DNA from: Streptomyces sp. CG1 | GTDB taxonomy: Bacteria; Actinomycetota; Actinomycetes; Streptomycetales; Streptomycetaceae | Assembly: GCF_041080625.1 (NCBI RefSeq) | Contig: NZ_CP163518.1 | Coordinates: 10,471,501-10,535,500, forward strand | Length of the DNA stretch: 64,000 nt | Reading direction: 5' to 3' | Shown: one piece after another, positions 28,109 to 37,109 of the stretch | How positions within the stretch are numbered: the first letter of the stretch is position 1 | Layout of the letters: every line of letters begins with the position of its first letter | Program-made: the position numbers and the translations under genes | Notes under the pieces: model-generated | What the model saw: the letters and a program-made list of their open reading frames with translations, nothing else | Told to the model about the DNA's origin: nothing | The model's database searches: none

Positions 28109-29141
28109 GAGCGAGCGGCATGCGCCTCGAGATGCACCAGATCCGCTCTCAAGAATTCATCCGTGAAGCGGACGAATATTGACTCGACCGACAAGCCCGG
28201 AGAGCCACATCGGCTCTCCGAGCCACGGCAGCCCGGTCAGAGCCTCATCCTGCCCACAGTTGTCTGGGACGGGACAGCAGGCGACGCCGAAGGCTCTCTT
28301 GACGCGGACGTTCCGGCTCTCATCATGACTGAGCGGGCGGCCCGCAGTACCAGAGTGACATCAAAGTCACTGACATTGATCTTGATGCTCGCCGTAGAGC
28401 CGGTGCGGTTGGGCGATGTCTGATCGGGTGACGTCGATGCCTGTGTCCGGATGCGCGGTGTACGGCCGATCGGGTCGTGATGGCCGGACGGGGGTGAGCT
28501 GGCCGGACTGGGGTGGGCTGGCCCCTGGCGTGTGAAGGGATGACGGAGCAGGTTTGCCGGGAGCTGAGCGGTCGGCAGGCGACGTTGCGTTGTTCGAGGT
28601 GATCGTGCCCGGTCCAGCCGGCTCTGACGTCGTGGCAGGGCGGTGGCGGTCTGGTCTCACGGCACCGGTGAATGGACCGGTGTGCGGGATCGGCTGGGGG
28701 TCTGCCTGAGCTCCGGGGGAGGGGCTGAGATGGGCCTGCCGTCCTTGCGCTTCTGGTGCGAGCCCGGGATCAGGACGGCCGGGGACTCGCGGATGCCTTC
28801 CCGACGACGAGTGATGCGGGGGCGATCGGCACCTGCCGCCCTGTCGGCTTCCGTCACTTCTCGGAGGTTGAGGTGACCTGCGCAGGACGGGTCCTCGAGA
28901 CCGGCCACTGGGCCATGGACCCGAGGAGGGATGTGACGGGATGGCAACGGCCCCGGGGGCTCCGTTCGGTGTCCGGCCAAGTCGGTCTGGCCGCGGCTTG
29001 ATAGCCAGGCGATGGCAGCCTGGATAGTCGGGTGGGGCCGGCCGGCGTCGGCTGTGGTGAGGCGGCGGGTGTGGGTGTGAGGTTGAGCCGGTTGCCATGT
29101 GGGAGTGCGGGCGGTGTGGGTGTGGTCGCAGGATCGTGATC
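28109..29141. other. Kilobase interval without a convincing gene
   Basis: Long overlapping frames on both strands are rich in Arg, Pro and Gly and lack motifs. Around 28480-28520 there are short GGCCGGACTGGGGTG-like repeats. The interval ends in the upstream region of the lipoprotein gene. I see no RNA gene or repeat array. Confidence 0.4.
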
Positions 29142-29930
29142 ATGTGGACTTTCACGGTGGTTTTGTCCTGTCGTCGGCGGGTGCGGCGCGGAGGTGTGGG
29201 CCGTGCCATGTGTGCCGCTGTTGCCTGCGGTGCGCTGCTGGGGGCTGTGTCAGGGTGTGATCACGGGGCCAGGGCCGGGACGGTGCGGAGGATTCCGGGT
29301 GGTGCGCCGGGTGCGGCGACGGCTGCTCCGGGCCGGCCTGTGGGGCAGGAGCGTGTTCCGGGTGTGGGAGAGCGGATGTGGGGGCGGGTTCCGGCCGGTA
29401 GCGGGCAGGTGCTGGTGGTCTATGGGGAGGGCCCTGAGTCGCCTGAGAGTGTGGTGGTGCTGTATCAGAAGCGGGGTTCGCTGTGGGAGCGGACGGCGAG
29501 CTGGCCGGGGCACAACGGCCGGTTGGGCTGGACGACGGACCATCACATGGACGACGAGCGCAGTCCGGTAGGTGTGTTCACCCTTACGGATGCGGGAGGG
29601 TCGCTGGAGGATCCGGGGAGCCGGCTGAGGTACTGGCAGGACGACAACGCGTTCGCGTCGATGCTGATCCCGGAGGAAATTCATGATCATGACTTCGACT
29701 ATGTGATCGCCATCGACTACAACCGGGTGACGGGTGTTCCGCCGTTCGACTGGAGCCGTCCCGACGGGGCGGAGCGCGGTGGCGGGATCTGGCTGCACAT
29801 GGATCACGGTGACGGGACGTCGGCCTGTGTCACCGTCCCGGAGTCGGGCATGAAGACGCTCCTGCGCGTGCTGGATCCCGCGCGGCGACCGGTCGTGGTG
29901 ATGGGGGACCGGCAGCACCTTGAGTGGTGA
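29142..29930 (+). CDS. L,D-transpeptidase-like (YkuD/ErfK type) lipoprotein, 262 aa
   Basis: The N-terminus has a lipoprotein signal (CAAVACGALLGAVSGC, lipobox VSGC). The catalytic-type region lies near the C-terminus: ERGGGIWLHMDHGDGTSACV, where His is followed by a G-T-S-A-C motif resembling the SHGC active site of L,D-transpeptidases. Upstream are SWPGHNGRLGWTTDHHMDDE and SPVGVFTL, as in secreted YkuD relatives of actinobacteria. The role would be cross-linking or trimming of peptidoglycan outside the membrane. AGGA lies about 9 bases before the chosen ATG; an ATG at 29097 would add 15 residues. Confidence 0.78.
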   Translation: MWTFTVVLSCRRRVRRGGVGRAMCAAVACGALLGAVSGCDHGARAGTVRRIPGGAPGAATAAPGRPVGQERVPGVGERMWGRVPAGSGQVLVVYGEGPESPESVVVLYQKRGSLWERTASWPGHNGRLGWTTDHHMDDERSPVGVFTLTDAGGSLEDPGSRLRYWQDDNAFASMLIPEEIHDHDFDYVIAIDYNRVTGVPPFDWSRPDGAERGGGIWLHMDHGDGTSACVTVPESGMKTLLRVLDPARRPVVVMGDRQHLEW

Positions 29931-30803
29931 CAGCCCGGCGGGCTGCGCGAGTACCTGCTGAGGGGCTTGCGTATCGGCGGTTCTCGCCGCCTGCCGGCGC
30001 CGCCGCTTGGGGTGGCCGGGGCAGACGAGATGTGAGTGCGCTCCGGCCCAAAGGAGACGGGTATACGGTCTTCTGCCTGGGGGGACGGTCTTGTGCCGGG
30101 ACGAGGACGCTCCCTCTGGAGCCACCGCCGTCGAGCTGACCCGTGCTCCGGTCCTGCTCGGTGTGCGTGATCGCGGAGGGGACCGTGACGTCAAGACGCA
30201 CGGACGAGCAGGCCTCCAAGGGCCACAGGGTGGTCGACGCGGGCCTGTTCGACCTTGTGGGGAGGGCACGAGGCGAGGCTGCGGGCCCGCTCAGGGGGAT
30301 GGGCATGAGCCGAGGCCAGGTGCAGGCCGCGCAGGACCGCTCATGGGCGGGCAGCGGCGAAGCAGGGCGGCGCATCCCGCGGCTTCGGCACGAACGGCTC
30401 CACCGCCGAACTCCCGCGCACCGTACGCCCCGACGATGCCCAGGCGCAGACGGCCTCCGGAGCCCGCTCCGGGGAGCGAGCGCTCGGCACCACCACATCA
30501 GCCCGAGGCCCGCGACCCCACCCACCCCGCGCCTCCGCCTCCTGCCCACCCCGCACCAGTGCACCCCGCATCTCCGCCCCCACCTGGCACTGGCGGCCCT
30601 GGCCGAGGCCGGCCTCGGCCCCGCCCCCGGCCTCGTCGTCCACTGCTCCCGCCCCGCCCCGCCCCGCCACGGCCGGCCCGTCCGCCCCGCCACCCGCCGC
30701 CCGGCAGGCCCGCCCGCCCGGCCTGCCGGGCCTGGTGGGTGGACGGTTCGGCTGCGCGTATCCGGGACGGATCCTTGGTCGGTGATGGCAACGAGGCCGT
30801 TCG
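29931..30803. other. Low-complexity interval, proline-rich in several frames
   Basis: No defined gene. From about 30480 to 30740 the plus strand encodes proline/arginine-rich sequence in every frame (for example PPPAHPAPVHPASPPPPGTG). This is the composition of the proline-rich N-terminal tails that precede one-helix Streptomyces membrane proteins, and may be the eroded front of the small gene at 30804. Confidence 0.35.
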
Positions 30804-30983
30804 TTGCTGCTGACCGGCCTCGGCGTGGTCGCTCTCGTCACCGCGGCCGTCGTCTGGGTCATGGTGGGAGCGGTCGTCCCCGGGCATGTTGCTGGAGCCA
30901 GCCAGCCACCATGCTTCCGCTCCCCGGGACGCGAGTCGTCCTCACTGGCGGAGCGGGAAGAGGAAGACCTGACTAATCATTAA
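30804..30983 (+). CDS. Possible remnant of a proline-rich single-helix membrane protein
   Basis: A 59-residue open frame from a TTG reads LLLTGLGVVALVTAAVVWVM, a strong transmembrane helix, followed by a charged end (EREEEDLTNH). The preceding DNA encodes proline-rich sequence in shifted frames. I infer a frameshifted membrane protein or a very small gene. The start codon is uncertain. Confidence 0.3.
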   Translation: MLLTGLGVVALVTAAVVWVMVGAVVPGHVAGASQPPCFRSPGRESSSLAEREEEDLTNH

Positions 30984-31040
30984 CAATCCACTGTGGCAGG
31001 GTGGTTCCGCACGGAGAGACGATCAGCAGGGGAGCGAGCG

Positions 31041-31478
31041 ATGGCGGCGGAGCTGGACGAGCAGGTGCGCAAGCGGCTTCAGGAGCCGAACTTCTGGTAT
31101 GTGGCCACGGTGACACCCGACGGGGCGCCGCACGTCACGCCGATGTGGGTGGGACTGGAGGACGGCCTGATCGTCTTCAACACCTCGGTCGGCCGGATCA
31201 AGGAGGAGAACCTGCGCAACGACGCCCGGGTCCACCTCTCGCACGCCGACGCCGACGATCCCTACGACAGGGTGCAGATCTCCGGCCGTGCTGTGCGCCT
31301 GGTGCTGGGGGAGGAGGCCGAGCGCGGCATGGACCGGCTGGCTCGCAAGTACCTGGGCCTGAACGGATATCCGTGGCTGATCGAGGGCGAGCAGCGGGTT
31401 CACGTCCTGGTCGAGCCGGAGCGGGTGCGCCGCATCGTCGGCGTCGAACCGTTCCGGCCGGGAGTCATCCCCTCCTGA
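31041..31478 (+). CDS. PPOX-class F420-dependent oxidoreductase, 145 aa
   Basis: A second PPOX protein of a different subgroup from the one at 25717. It has NFWYVATVTPDGAPHVTPMW, GLIVFNTSVGRIKEENLRND, ARVHLSHADADDPYDRVQIS, and GYPWLIEGEQRVHVLVEPER at the C-terminus. These match actinobacterial TIGR03618-like F420-dependent enzymes. The ATG at 31041 has GGGGAG upstream and fits family length; the longer frame from 30993 adds 16 arginine-rich residues. Confidence 0.88.
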   Translation: MAAELDEQVRKRLQEPNFWYVATVTPDGAPHVTPMWVGLEDGLIVFNTSVGRIKEENLRNDARVHLSHADADDPYDRVQISGRAVRLVLGEEAERGMDRLARKYLGLNGYPWLIEGEQRVHVLVEPERVRRIVGVEPFRPGVIPS

Positions 31479-31729
31479 GCCCGGCGCGGTGTCTGCTCCC
31501 CAGGTCTTGTCGACTCCATCGCCGGCGGGATCATCGTGCGGCCGGTCTCGGTTGCAGAGCGGGAGTGGCGCAGGACGGTCCCGTCCTGGCAAGCCGGTCG
31601 GGCCGGTCTCCTCGTACCGCTCTCGTGTGGCGGTCTGGACAGGAGGCGGTGGTCACACACTCGTCCTACAGTGCCTGGAACGGGTGAGTGCACGGCCGAG
31701 CCTCGACCTGGTCACGGATTGTGCGCAGC

Positions 31730-31960
31730 GAACGGGACTTCCGCACCTTCCAGCACCTCGTCATCGACAACTCCCCCCACCCGCGCGGTGATCGTTGGCG
31801 AGCACGGGGTCGGCAAGTCGAACCTGCTGCAGGCGATCCGCCCGGTCTTGGGACCCCTCGCTGCCCGACTCACGTCGCCTGCTGCGTGAGCGTGAGGAAG
31901 ACATCTTCGAAGGCCGTCCGGCGGGCTTGGCCGGCGGGGCGAAGTGAGCGTCGTCGTGAA
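31730..31960 (+). pseudogene. Fragment of an OLD-family ATP-dependent nuclease (AAA ATPase N-terminus)
   Basis: Frames combine to RTFQHLVIDNSPHP, then AVIVGEHGVGKSNLLQAIRP (a Walker A motif), then after a shift LPDSRRLL, EDIFEGRPAGLAGGAKVSVV. This is the start of OLD/ParA-type AAA endonucleases found in defence and plasmid loci. The rest of the ATPase and the Toprim domain are gone, replaced by IS110 debris. Confidence 0.55.
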
Positions 31961-31974
31961 CCTGCCCGGCATCC

Positions 31975-32350
31975 TTCGTCCCCGCGCTGCTGGTCGCCCT
32001 GGGCTGCACACTCACCGATATCTGCGGTATCGGCACGGTCACCGCCATGGAGCTGTTGGGTCGAGATCGGAGACTCGTGCCGGTTCCGCACCGAAGCATA
32101 GTTCGCCCGCCGGTGCGGTGCAGCCCCGCTGGCTGTCTCCTCCGGCGAAGGCCATGGCGCACCCTGCCGCCACCGGCTCGACGTCGGCGGCAACCGAAAG
32201 GTCAACTCCGTACTGCACATCGTGCACGTCACCCGGGTCCGCTGCCGCGAGCCGGCTCGCTCGTTCATGGCCAGAAAGATCAGCGAGAACATGCCCAGAC
32301 GCTCAGCCCGCCGAGCGCAGAAGCGTCAACTCGCCAACGTGATCATCCGA
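31975..32350 (+). pseudogene. C-terminal remnant of an IS110-family transposase
   Basis: Several shifted plus-strand frames give LVALGCTLTDICGIGTVTAMELL, FARR.GAAPLAVSSGE, RLDVGGNRKVNSVLHIVHVT and ARKISENMPRRSARRAQKRQ. These match the conserved Transposase_20 region and C-terminus of an IS110 subgroup (GIGPVTA, GNRKLNSVLHI). It is more divergent than, and not derived from, the two intact IS110 copies in this window. Confidence 0.6.
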
Positions 32351-32399
32351 TCACATGTGGAAGGACGCTGGACGTCGTCGCGATCAGCTCCCCATGTAC

Positions 32400-32635
32400 G
32401 CCGCGGCTTGACAAGAGAGCTTCGAATCCACTTTCTCCACAGTCAAGCTCCGCACCAAGGTCACCCGCGGTGCCGGCGGCCCGGCCGCAGCCCTCGCGAT
32501 GGTGTTCAAACTCGTCGAGTCCGCCCAGGCCCGCTGGCGAGCGACCGCCGGAGGCCGCCTGGTCCCGCTGGTCCGCGCGGGCACGGGATCGAGAACGGCC
32601 AGCTCGTGGAACGAGCGGAGCTCGCGGCCCGATGA
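32400..32635 (+). pseudogene. C-terminal remnant of an IS256-family transposase
   Basis: Reads SFESTFSTVKLRTKVTRGAG, GPAAALAMVFKLVESAQARW, LVPLVRAGTG, then after one shift GIENGQLVERAELAAR and stop. This is the typical end of Mutator/IS256 transposases (ESTFSTVR.RTK.TKG). The catalytic part is missing. Confidence 0.65.
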
Positions 32636-32728
32636 CCACCCCGGAACCGCCCCCTGATGAGGGAACTCGACCAACTCGACGAACTCGCGCAAGCAGCCAT
32701 CCACGGCCGTTGGTACGTCCGCAGTGGT

Positions 32729-33661
32729 TCACCCCGCATCCGATGATCCAGTGGCGCACGCTCCGAGCGGGACGGCCCGACTCCGTTCTCCGGCGCTGGG
32801 CGCTGCGAGGCCCAACGTGCGGTGTGTACGCCGGAACATGGTGCGGGCCATGAAGGGGTGTACGTGCTTGACCACACCCCAGTAAAGGCGCGCGCGCAGG
32901 CCGTCGGCCTTCACGGCCGTGCTGAGGGTGACGTAACGCTCATCGATGAGGATCGAGGCGCGGGCCGTCAGACCCGCAGTGTTCACATCCAGGAGCAGCT
33001 CGCCGCCCTCTTGGGCGAGGACCGGGAAGGCGTCGCGCAGGATGCCCGTCCAGGCCGCTGGGTCACGCGGCAGGCCCGGCAGGAGTTCCATCCGGTACGC
33101 GTCCTCGTAGTCGGTACGGTCGAGGGAGGTGCGGATCAGCTGGGCCGTCGGCGGACTGGCGATGGCTTGGGGTCGAGCCCAGCCGAGCCGGTGGAGCAGC
33201 CGCACCCACGGTGACCAGCGCCTGGGGCGGGCGACGCCGTCGGCCGCCGCGCGCTCGATGTTGTCGAAGATTTCCTCGATCATCGTGTCGTGTATGTGCC
33301 GTATGACGCAGGCCCACTGGAGCCGGAGGAGGCCGCGCGCTTCGCACTCGAGGACATGGCGTACGCGGCAGCGTTCGGCGCCGAGCGGTGCGACCGTCAG
33401 TTCGTGGTATCCGTCGAGGCCGCCGCCCGGCGAGGTGTCGAAGCGGACGCGACGCCCGGGTTCGTACGCCGTGACGTGGTAGCGGATCCGGCCGTGCCCG
33501 CCGTCCGCACCCACGGCGAGCGGGCCGTCGAGGCACATACGCGGCCAGGCCGGGGTCGGGAAGATCGGGTCGTCCACGGCGGAGAGGCGGTCGAGCAGGG
33601 CGCCGACGGCCGCCGCGGGGGCGTCGATCACACGCTCGTGGACATTGCGTACCGCAGTCAT
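32729..33661 (-). CDS. SRPBCC-like protein with a C-terminal DUF2867-like domain, 310 aa
   Basis: A predicted cytosolic protein. The N-terminal half (residues 1-140: VRNVHERVIDAPAAAVGALL, YHVTAYEPGRRVRFDTSPGG, DGYHELTVAPLG) has the helix-grip fold pattern of START/SRPBCC lipid-binding proteins. The second half (TSLDRTDYEDAYRMELLPGL, LYWGVVKHVHPFMARTMFRR) resembles DUF2867. GGAGGT precedes the ATG. It is divergent from a tetR gene with a shared 40-bp palindrome between them, so it is probably the TetR target. The ligand is unknown. Confidence 0.82.
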   Translation of the reverse strand: MTAVRNVHERVIDAPAAAVGALLDRLSAVDDPIFPTPAWPRMCLDGPLAVGADGGHGRIRYHVTAYEPGRRVRFDTSPGGGLDGYHELTVAPLGAERCRVRHVLECEARGLLRLQWACVIRHIHDTMIEEIFDNIERAAADGVARPRRWSPWVRLLHRLGWARPQAIASPPTAQLIRTSLDRTDYEDAYRMELLPGLPRDPAAWTGILRDAFPVLAQEGGELLLDVNTAGLTARASILIDERYVTLSTAVKADGLRARLYWGVVKHVHPFMARTMFRRTHRTLGLAAPSAGERSRAVPLGACATGSSDAG

Positions 33662-33670
33662 CGCCTACCT

Positions 33671-33710
33671 CCATACGCTGGCGTATGGTTGACCATACGG
33701 TAGCGTATGG
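33671..33710. promoter_or_regulatory. TetR operator: 40-bp near-perfect palindrome of four half-sites
   Basis: The sequence begins CCATACGCTGGCGTATGGTT and ends GACCATACGGTAGCGTATGG. It is nearly identical to its own reverse complement and holds four copies of the (C)CATACG / CGTATGG half-site. This spacing suits two TetR dimers. It covers the whole space between the divergent genes and reaches the tetR start codon. Confidence 0.85.
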
Positions 33711-33712
33711 TC

Positions 33713-34312
33713 ATGGCGCAACGGCAGCAACGACAGGACAGGAAACCCCGGTTGACCGCCCAGGACTGGGCGGACGCCGCGCTCATCGCGATCGGTGAGG
33801 GCGGTATCGCGGCCGTCGCCGTGGAACCCCTGGCGGCCCGGCTCGGCACCACCAAGGGCAGCTTCTACTGGCACTTCGCCAACCGTGACGCGCTCATCGA
33901 GGCCGCTCTCGACCGCTGGGCACAGATCAACACCGAGGGCACCATCAGCGAGGTCGAGGCGGAACCAGACCCCAAGAAGCGGATCCATCTGCTCTTCGCC
34001 GTAGCCATCACGTCGGCCACGGCCGATCCGCTCGAGGTCGCGCTGCTCGCCACCGCGACGCAACCCCAGGTGGCGGCGGCCCTGCGCCAGGTGACCGAGC
34101 GTAGGGTGGCATACCTCGCCCAGCTCTTCGCCGACCTCGGCTTCCCCGGACCGGAGGCGCGCCGCCGCGGACTGCTCGCGTATACCGTCTATCTTGGCCA
34201 CGCCCAACTCGGCCACGCGGTGCCCTCGATGCTGCCCCCGGAGGAGGGCGGGGAGTTCCGCGCATATCTCAACGAGGTACTCGAGGTGCTGATGACCCGC
34301 TGCGGGGCATGA
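33713..34312 (+). CDS. TetR-family transcriptional regulator
   Basis: A 199-residue repressor. The N-terminal HTH is LTAQDWADAALIAIGEGGIA, VAVEPLAARLGTTKGSFYWHFANRDALIEAAL, followed by an all-helical ligand domain. The ATG at 33713 or 33707 lies at the edge of the palindromic operator and has no ribosome site, suggesting a leaderless transcript and autorepression at the start codon. The divergent SRPBCC gene is the obvious target. Confidence 0.92.
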   Translation: MAQRQQRQDRKPRLTAQDWADAALIAIGEGGIAAVAVEPLAARLGTTKGSFYWHFANRDALIEAALDRWAQINTEGTISEVEAEPDPKKRIHLLFAVAITSATADPLEVALLATATQPQVAAALRQVTERRVAYLAQLFADLGFPGPEARRRGLLAYTVYLGHAQLGHAVPSMLPPEEGGEFRAYLNEVLEVLMTRCGA

Positions 34313-34330
34313 CGGACACGGCCCCTCTGG

Positions 34331-34528
34331 CAGCTCGGCCATCGCGAGATCGTGGCCGCGACTCTGGTGCAGCGCCCCCGCTGCGTCGACACCGCTGACG
34401 AGTGCTGGGACGAGGACGTGCGGTTCATCGCCGCCGCCCGGGAAGCTGTCCCTCGGCTCATCACAGAGATCGGGCGCCTACGCAGGCAGCCGGAAGCCGG
34501 CGTCCCGAGTGAAGATCAAGAAGGGTGA
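34331..34528 (+). pseudogene. C-terminal fragment of a short hypothetical protein
   Basis: The frame QLGHREIVAATLVQRPRCVD and EDVRFIAAAREAVPRLITEI, GRLRRQPEAG ends in a proper stop. The segment FIAAAR.AVP.LI.EI.RLR is common at the end of small Streptomyces proteins of unknown function. No start or N-terminal part can be found. Confidence 0.4.
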
Positions 34529-34819
34529 ACTGATCCACAACCATTCACAATTGCTCCTGCTGTGTGCGCTGCTGCTGCCTGAGAACGTCGTGCAGTGACG
34601 AGCCGGGGATGTACTCGGTCTCGCGGTTGAACCGCTCCCGGAACGTCGGGTCTGCGGATCAGGCGACTTGAGGTGACTCCGGAAGGCGGGGCCATTTGGG
34701 ACCACGGGATTGACGCCATCGGTGGCTGTCTGTCTGAGGCGAGTGCACTCGGTCTGGCGGGAATAGCAAAGCCGATTAGGCTGCGCTGACAGGCTGAGGC
34801 GGACCGACAGGGGGACCAT

Positions 34820-35677
34820 GTGGATGTCATCGAGCGCGAGCTGACCGACCCCTGGGAAGGCATTTTGGCCGCTCCTGCCCGCTGCAGTCACATCGGCGTT
34901 CTGGTCCTGGCGGGTTCCAGCGGGCGCGTTGAACGGGAAAGAGTACGCATCCTCGCCCAGCAGGGCATGACGGCTTTGTCGATTCGCTGGTTCGGCGGGC
35001 CAGGGCAGTCTCCAGGAATCTGCGAGATCCCCTTGGAGACCTTCACTACTGCCGTCGACTTTCTCCAAGGGAATGAGGCAGAGCGCATCGGCATCCTGGG
35101 CACTTCCAAGGGGGCTGAGGCCGCTCTGCTCACGGCAGTGCACGATCCGCGCGTGGACGTAGTCATCGCGTTGTCGCCCACGTCTCGGGTTTGGTGCAAC
35201 GTCGGACCAGGCCGTGACGGAGCGCATCACCCCTATCGGTCGTCCTGGACCTGGCGAGAGCAGGCGCTGCCCTTCGTCCCGATGGACGATTCCTGGACTC
35301 CCGCAGAGCCGGGCAGCGGCCCCGTCGCCATCCGGGGATGGTACGAAGTCAGCGAGCGGACCTTCGCGCCCCTGCTTGCTCCTGCGGAAATTCCCGTGGA
35401 CAAGGCTCAGGCCGATCTCCTGCTGGTCGCAGGCGGCGATGACGCGATGTGGCCGTCCCTTCCCTTCGCCGAACAACTGGCCTGGCGCCGACGCTCAGCT
35501 GGATCCACCGTGCGTCTGATCGCCCGCGACGATGCCGGCCACCGCCCGCGTCTGCCTGGCGAGAGCCCTGCGTTGGCATCAGCGCAATTCCGGTACGGAG
35601 GCACGCCCGAAGGGGACGTGCTCTTGGGGGCTGCTGCGTGGCCTCACATCCTCGACATGCTCCGCGGCGGGAGCTGA
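34820..35677 (+). CDS. Acyl-CoA thioester hydrolase/BAAT C-terminal-like alpha/beta hydrolase
   Basis: A 285-residue hydrolase. The nucleophile elbow is GILGTSKGAEAALL near residue 95 (G-x-S-x-G), preceded by GVLVLAGSSGRVERERVRIL and LSIRWFGGPGQ, as in BAAT/acyl-CoA thioesterase C-terminal domains. The acid and base regions are ADLLLVAGGDDAMWPS and DDAGHRPRLPGES. The GTG start has GGGGGA 6 bases upstream. Family members act on acyl-CoA or acyl-conjugates; the true substrate is not known. It is monocistronic. Confidence 0.85.
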   Translation: MDVIERELTDPWEGILAAPARCSHIGVLVLAGSSGRVERERVRILAQQGMTALSIRWFGGPGQSPGICEIPLETFTTAVDFLQGNEAERIGILGTSKGAEAALLTAVHDPRVDVVIALSPTSRVWCNVGPGRDGAHHPYRSSWTWREQALPFVPMDDSWTPAEPGSGPVAIRGWYEVSERTFAPLLAPAEIPVDKAQADLLLVAGGDDAMWPSLPFAEQLAWRRRSAGSTVRLIARDDAGHRPRLPGESPALASAQFRYGGTPEGDVLLGAAAWPHILDMLRGGS

Positions 35678-35684
35678 CTCAGTA

Positions 35685-35955
35685 GGGAGCCTCCACGTCC
35701 ACCGTCACGCGCGGGTACTGGGCAGCCAGAGCGCAGGCATGGGCCCAGCGGGTCGTCGCCCGCCAGCCGTCGAGCAAGCCGGCTGCCGCCAGGACGAGGT
35801 CCGGTGTCGGACGCGACAATGCGTGCACCGGTCTGGTGCGCGTTGGCCAGAGCGGTCGAAGGGGGCTCTGCCCTGCCTCCGGCTGGCTCGGAACGATAAC
35901 AGTGTGTGCCTGGGCCAGTTGCTCCCGTCCCCAGCGCCGCTCGACGCGCACGCAT
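35685..35955 (-). pseudogene. Fragment of a GlxA/DJ-1-PfpI AraC-type regulator
   Basis: Two minus-strand frames combine: LANAHQTGARIVASDTG (eroded) and LVLAAAGLLDGWRATTRWAH, ACALAAQYPRVTVDVEAPY. This is the amidotransferase-like domain of FtrA/GlxA regulators (GARI.SVC.GAF.LA.AGLLDGRRATTHW). The signature Cys region is disrupted, and the C-terminal AraC HTH is missing. Confidence 0.6.
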
Positions 35956-36119
35956 CACAGGTCGGACCATCGTCCACGGGCAGGCGACGGGCTCATACCA
36001 CGGATCCGCCAGGTAGCTTCGATCGACGCCGAAGATCTCACGTGCAGCAGAGGTGCCAACTTGAGATGCCTGAGGAGAAGATTAAGGCCACGGATAGCGG
36101 CATGACCGATACCTCGGTC

Positions 36120-36405
36120 GATCCGCCGGCGCCGCTCCAGCAGCGACGGGAAAGGATCCGGTCCGCAGCTTGGGGATCTTCAGGTCCAGGTCGCCGGCCT
36201 TGATGGTCAGCAGGCGCTCGCGGTGGCCGTTGCGCCACGTCGTGCGTTACTCGGAGTGCTCGCCCGGGGCGGCACCGATGGCTTCGGCGGCCTCCGTTTC
36301 GATGAGTTCCTGCAGGATGTGCTCGCAGAGCATCCTGATCGCCTCAACCCCGTCGGCCGTGCGTGACTCCAGCAGCCGCATCAGGTCAGACTGGGACAGG
36401 GCCAT
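36120..36405 (-). pseudogene. N-terminal remnant of a second IS256-family transposase type
   Basis: From the ATG at 36405: MALSQSDLMRLLESRTADGV, EAIRMLCEHILQELIETEAA, then GAAPGEHSE, an in-frame TAA near 36245, RTTWRNGHRERLLTIKAGDL, KIPKLRTGSFPSLLERRRR. This is the well-known start of the IS256 group whose transposase begins MALSQ. Similarity stops after IDR near 36120. It is a truncated and nonsense-mutated relic. Confidence 0.75.
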
Positions 36406-36657
36406 CGTGCGCTCCTCCGGTTGAACTTCCCGTTCACCAGGGAGGCTTGCGCGATAGCCAGCCTTTGCTCAGGGAGCAGTCACCGTCGGCTGATGCACGC
36501 CCCGGGCAAACACCCGCGCCTTCGTCGAATGGTGTAGCAGCGATCCCCTCCCATGGCCCGCGGGCACCAAACCGCTGAACACCGGGGGCATCAGGCGCTG
36601 CCGCGCCATGACACCGCTCTGCGGGACATGGCTGAAGGAGGGGACGTCCGCGGCCCA

Positions 36658-37083
36658 TCAGTCGAGGCAGAACTCGTTGTCCTCGATGTCCAGCATCGGG
36701 ATGCACGCATCATTGCCGTCATACAGCGTTCGCACGTGTACCGCGCCGAGCGGGACCAGTCGTGCGCACTCGGCCTCAAGTGCGGCGAGGCGCTCTTCAC
36801 CCACGAGTCCCGTGCCAACCCGCACGTCAAGATGCAGCCGGTTCTTGGCGGCCTTCCCTTCGGGGACGCGCTGGAAGTACAGTCGCGGACCCACGCCTGA
36901 GGGGTCAACACAGGCAAACCATGCGTCCTGCTGCGCAGGTGGCTGCGAGCGCTTGAAATCGTCCCAAGTGGCAAACCCCTCGGGTGGCGGCGGTACAACG
37001 TACCCCAACACCTCGCACCAGAAACGGGCTAGGCGCTCAGGTTCTGCGCAGTCGAAGGTGACTTGGAACTTCTTGATCGACAT
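36658..37083 (-). CDS. VOC-family (glyoxalase/bleomycin-resistance fold) protein, 141 aa
   Basis: Begins MSIKKFQVTFDCAEPERLAR and FWCEVLGYVVPPPPEGFATW, and ends GNDACIPMLDIEDNEFCLD. This is the pattern of the glyoxalase-like domain family of actinobacteria in which a His/Asp/Glu set lines the barrel (RLHLDVRVG in the middle). No substrate is implied. The ATG at 37083 is used; a GTG lies just before it. The frame is intact despite the surrounding relics. Confidence 0.85.
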   Translation of the reverse strand: MSIKKFQVTFDCAEPERLARFWCEVLGYVVPPPPEGFATWDDFKRSQPPAQQDAWFACVDPSGVGPRLYFQRVPEGKAAKNRLHLDVRVGTGLVGEERLAALEAECARLVPLGAVHVRTLYDGNDACIPMLDIEDNEFCLD

Positions 37084-37109
37084 CACCCCGCCACGGTATT
37101 GGCAGGTGC

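Noticed and set aside
28367..29209. 280-codon minus-strand frame as a proline-rich protein
   Set aside because: Low-complexity Pro/Arg/His composition typical of non-coding high-GC DNA; no ribosome site or motif.
22540..36405. IS256 fragments at 22.5, 32.4 and 36.1 kb as pieces of one element
   Set aside because: The two N-termini belong to different IS256 subgroups and the C-terminus lies on the opposite strand, so they derive from separate insertions.
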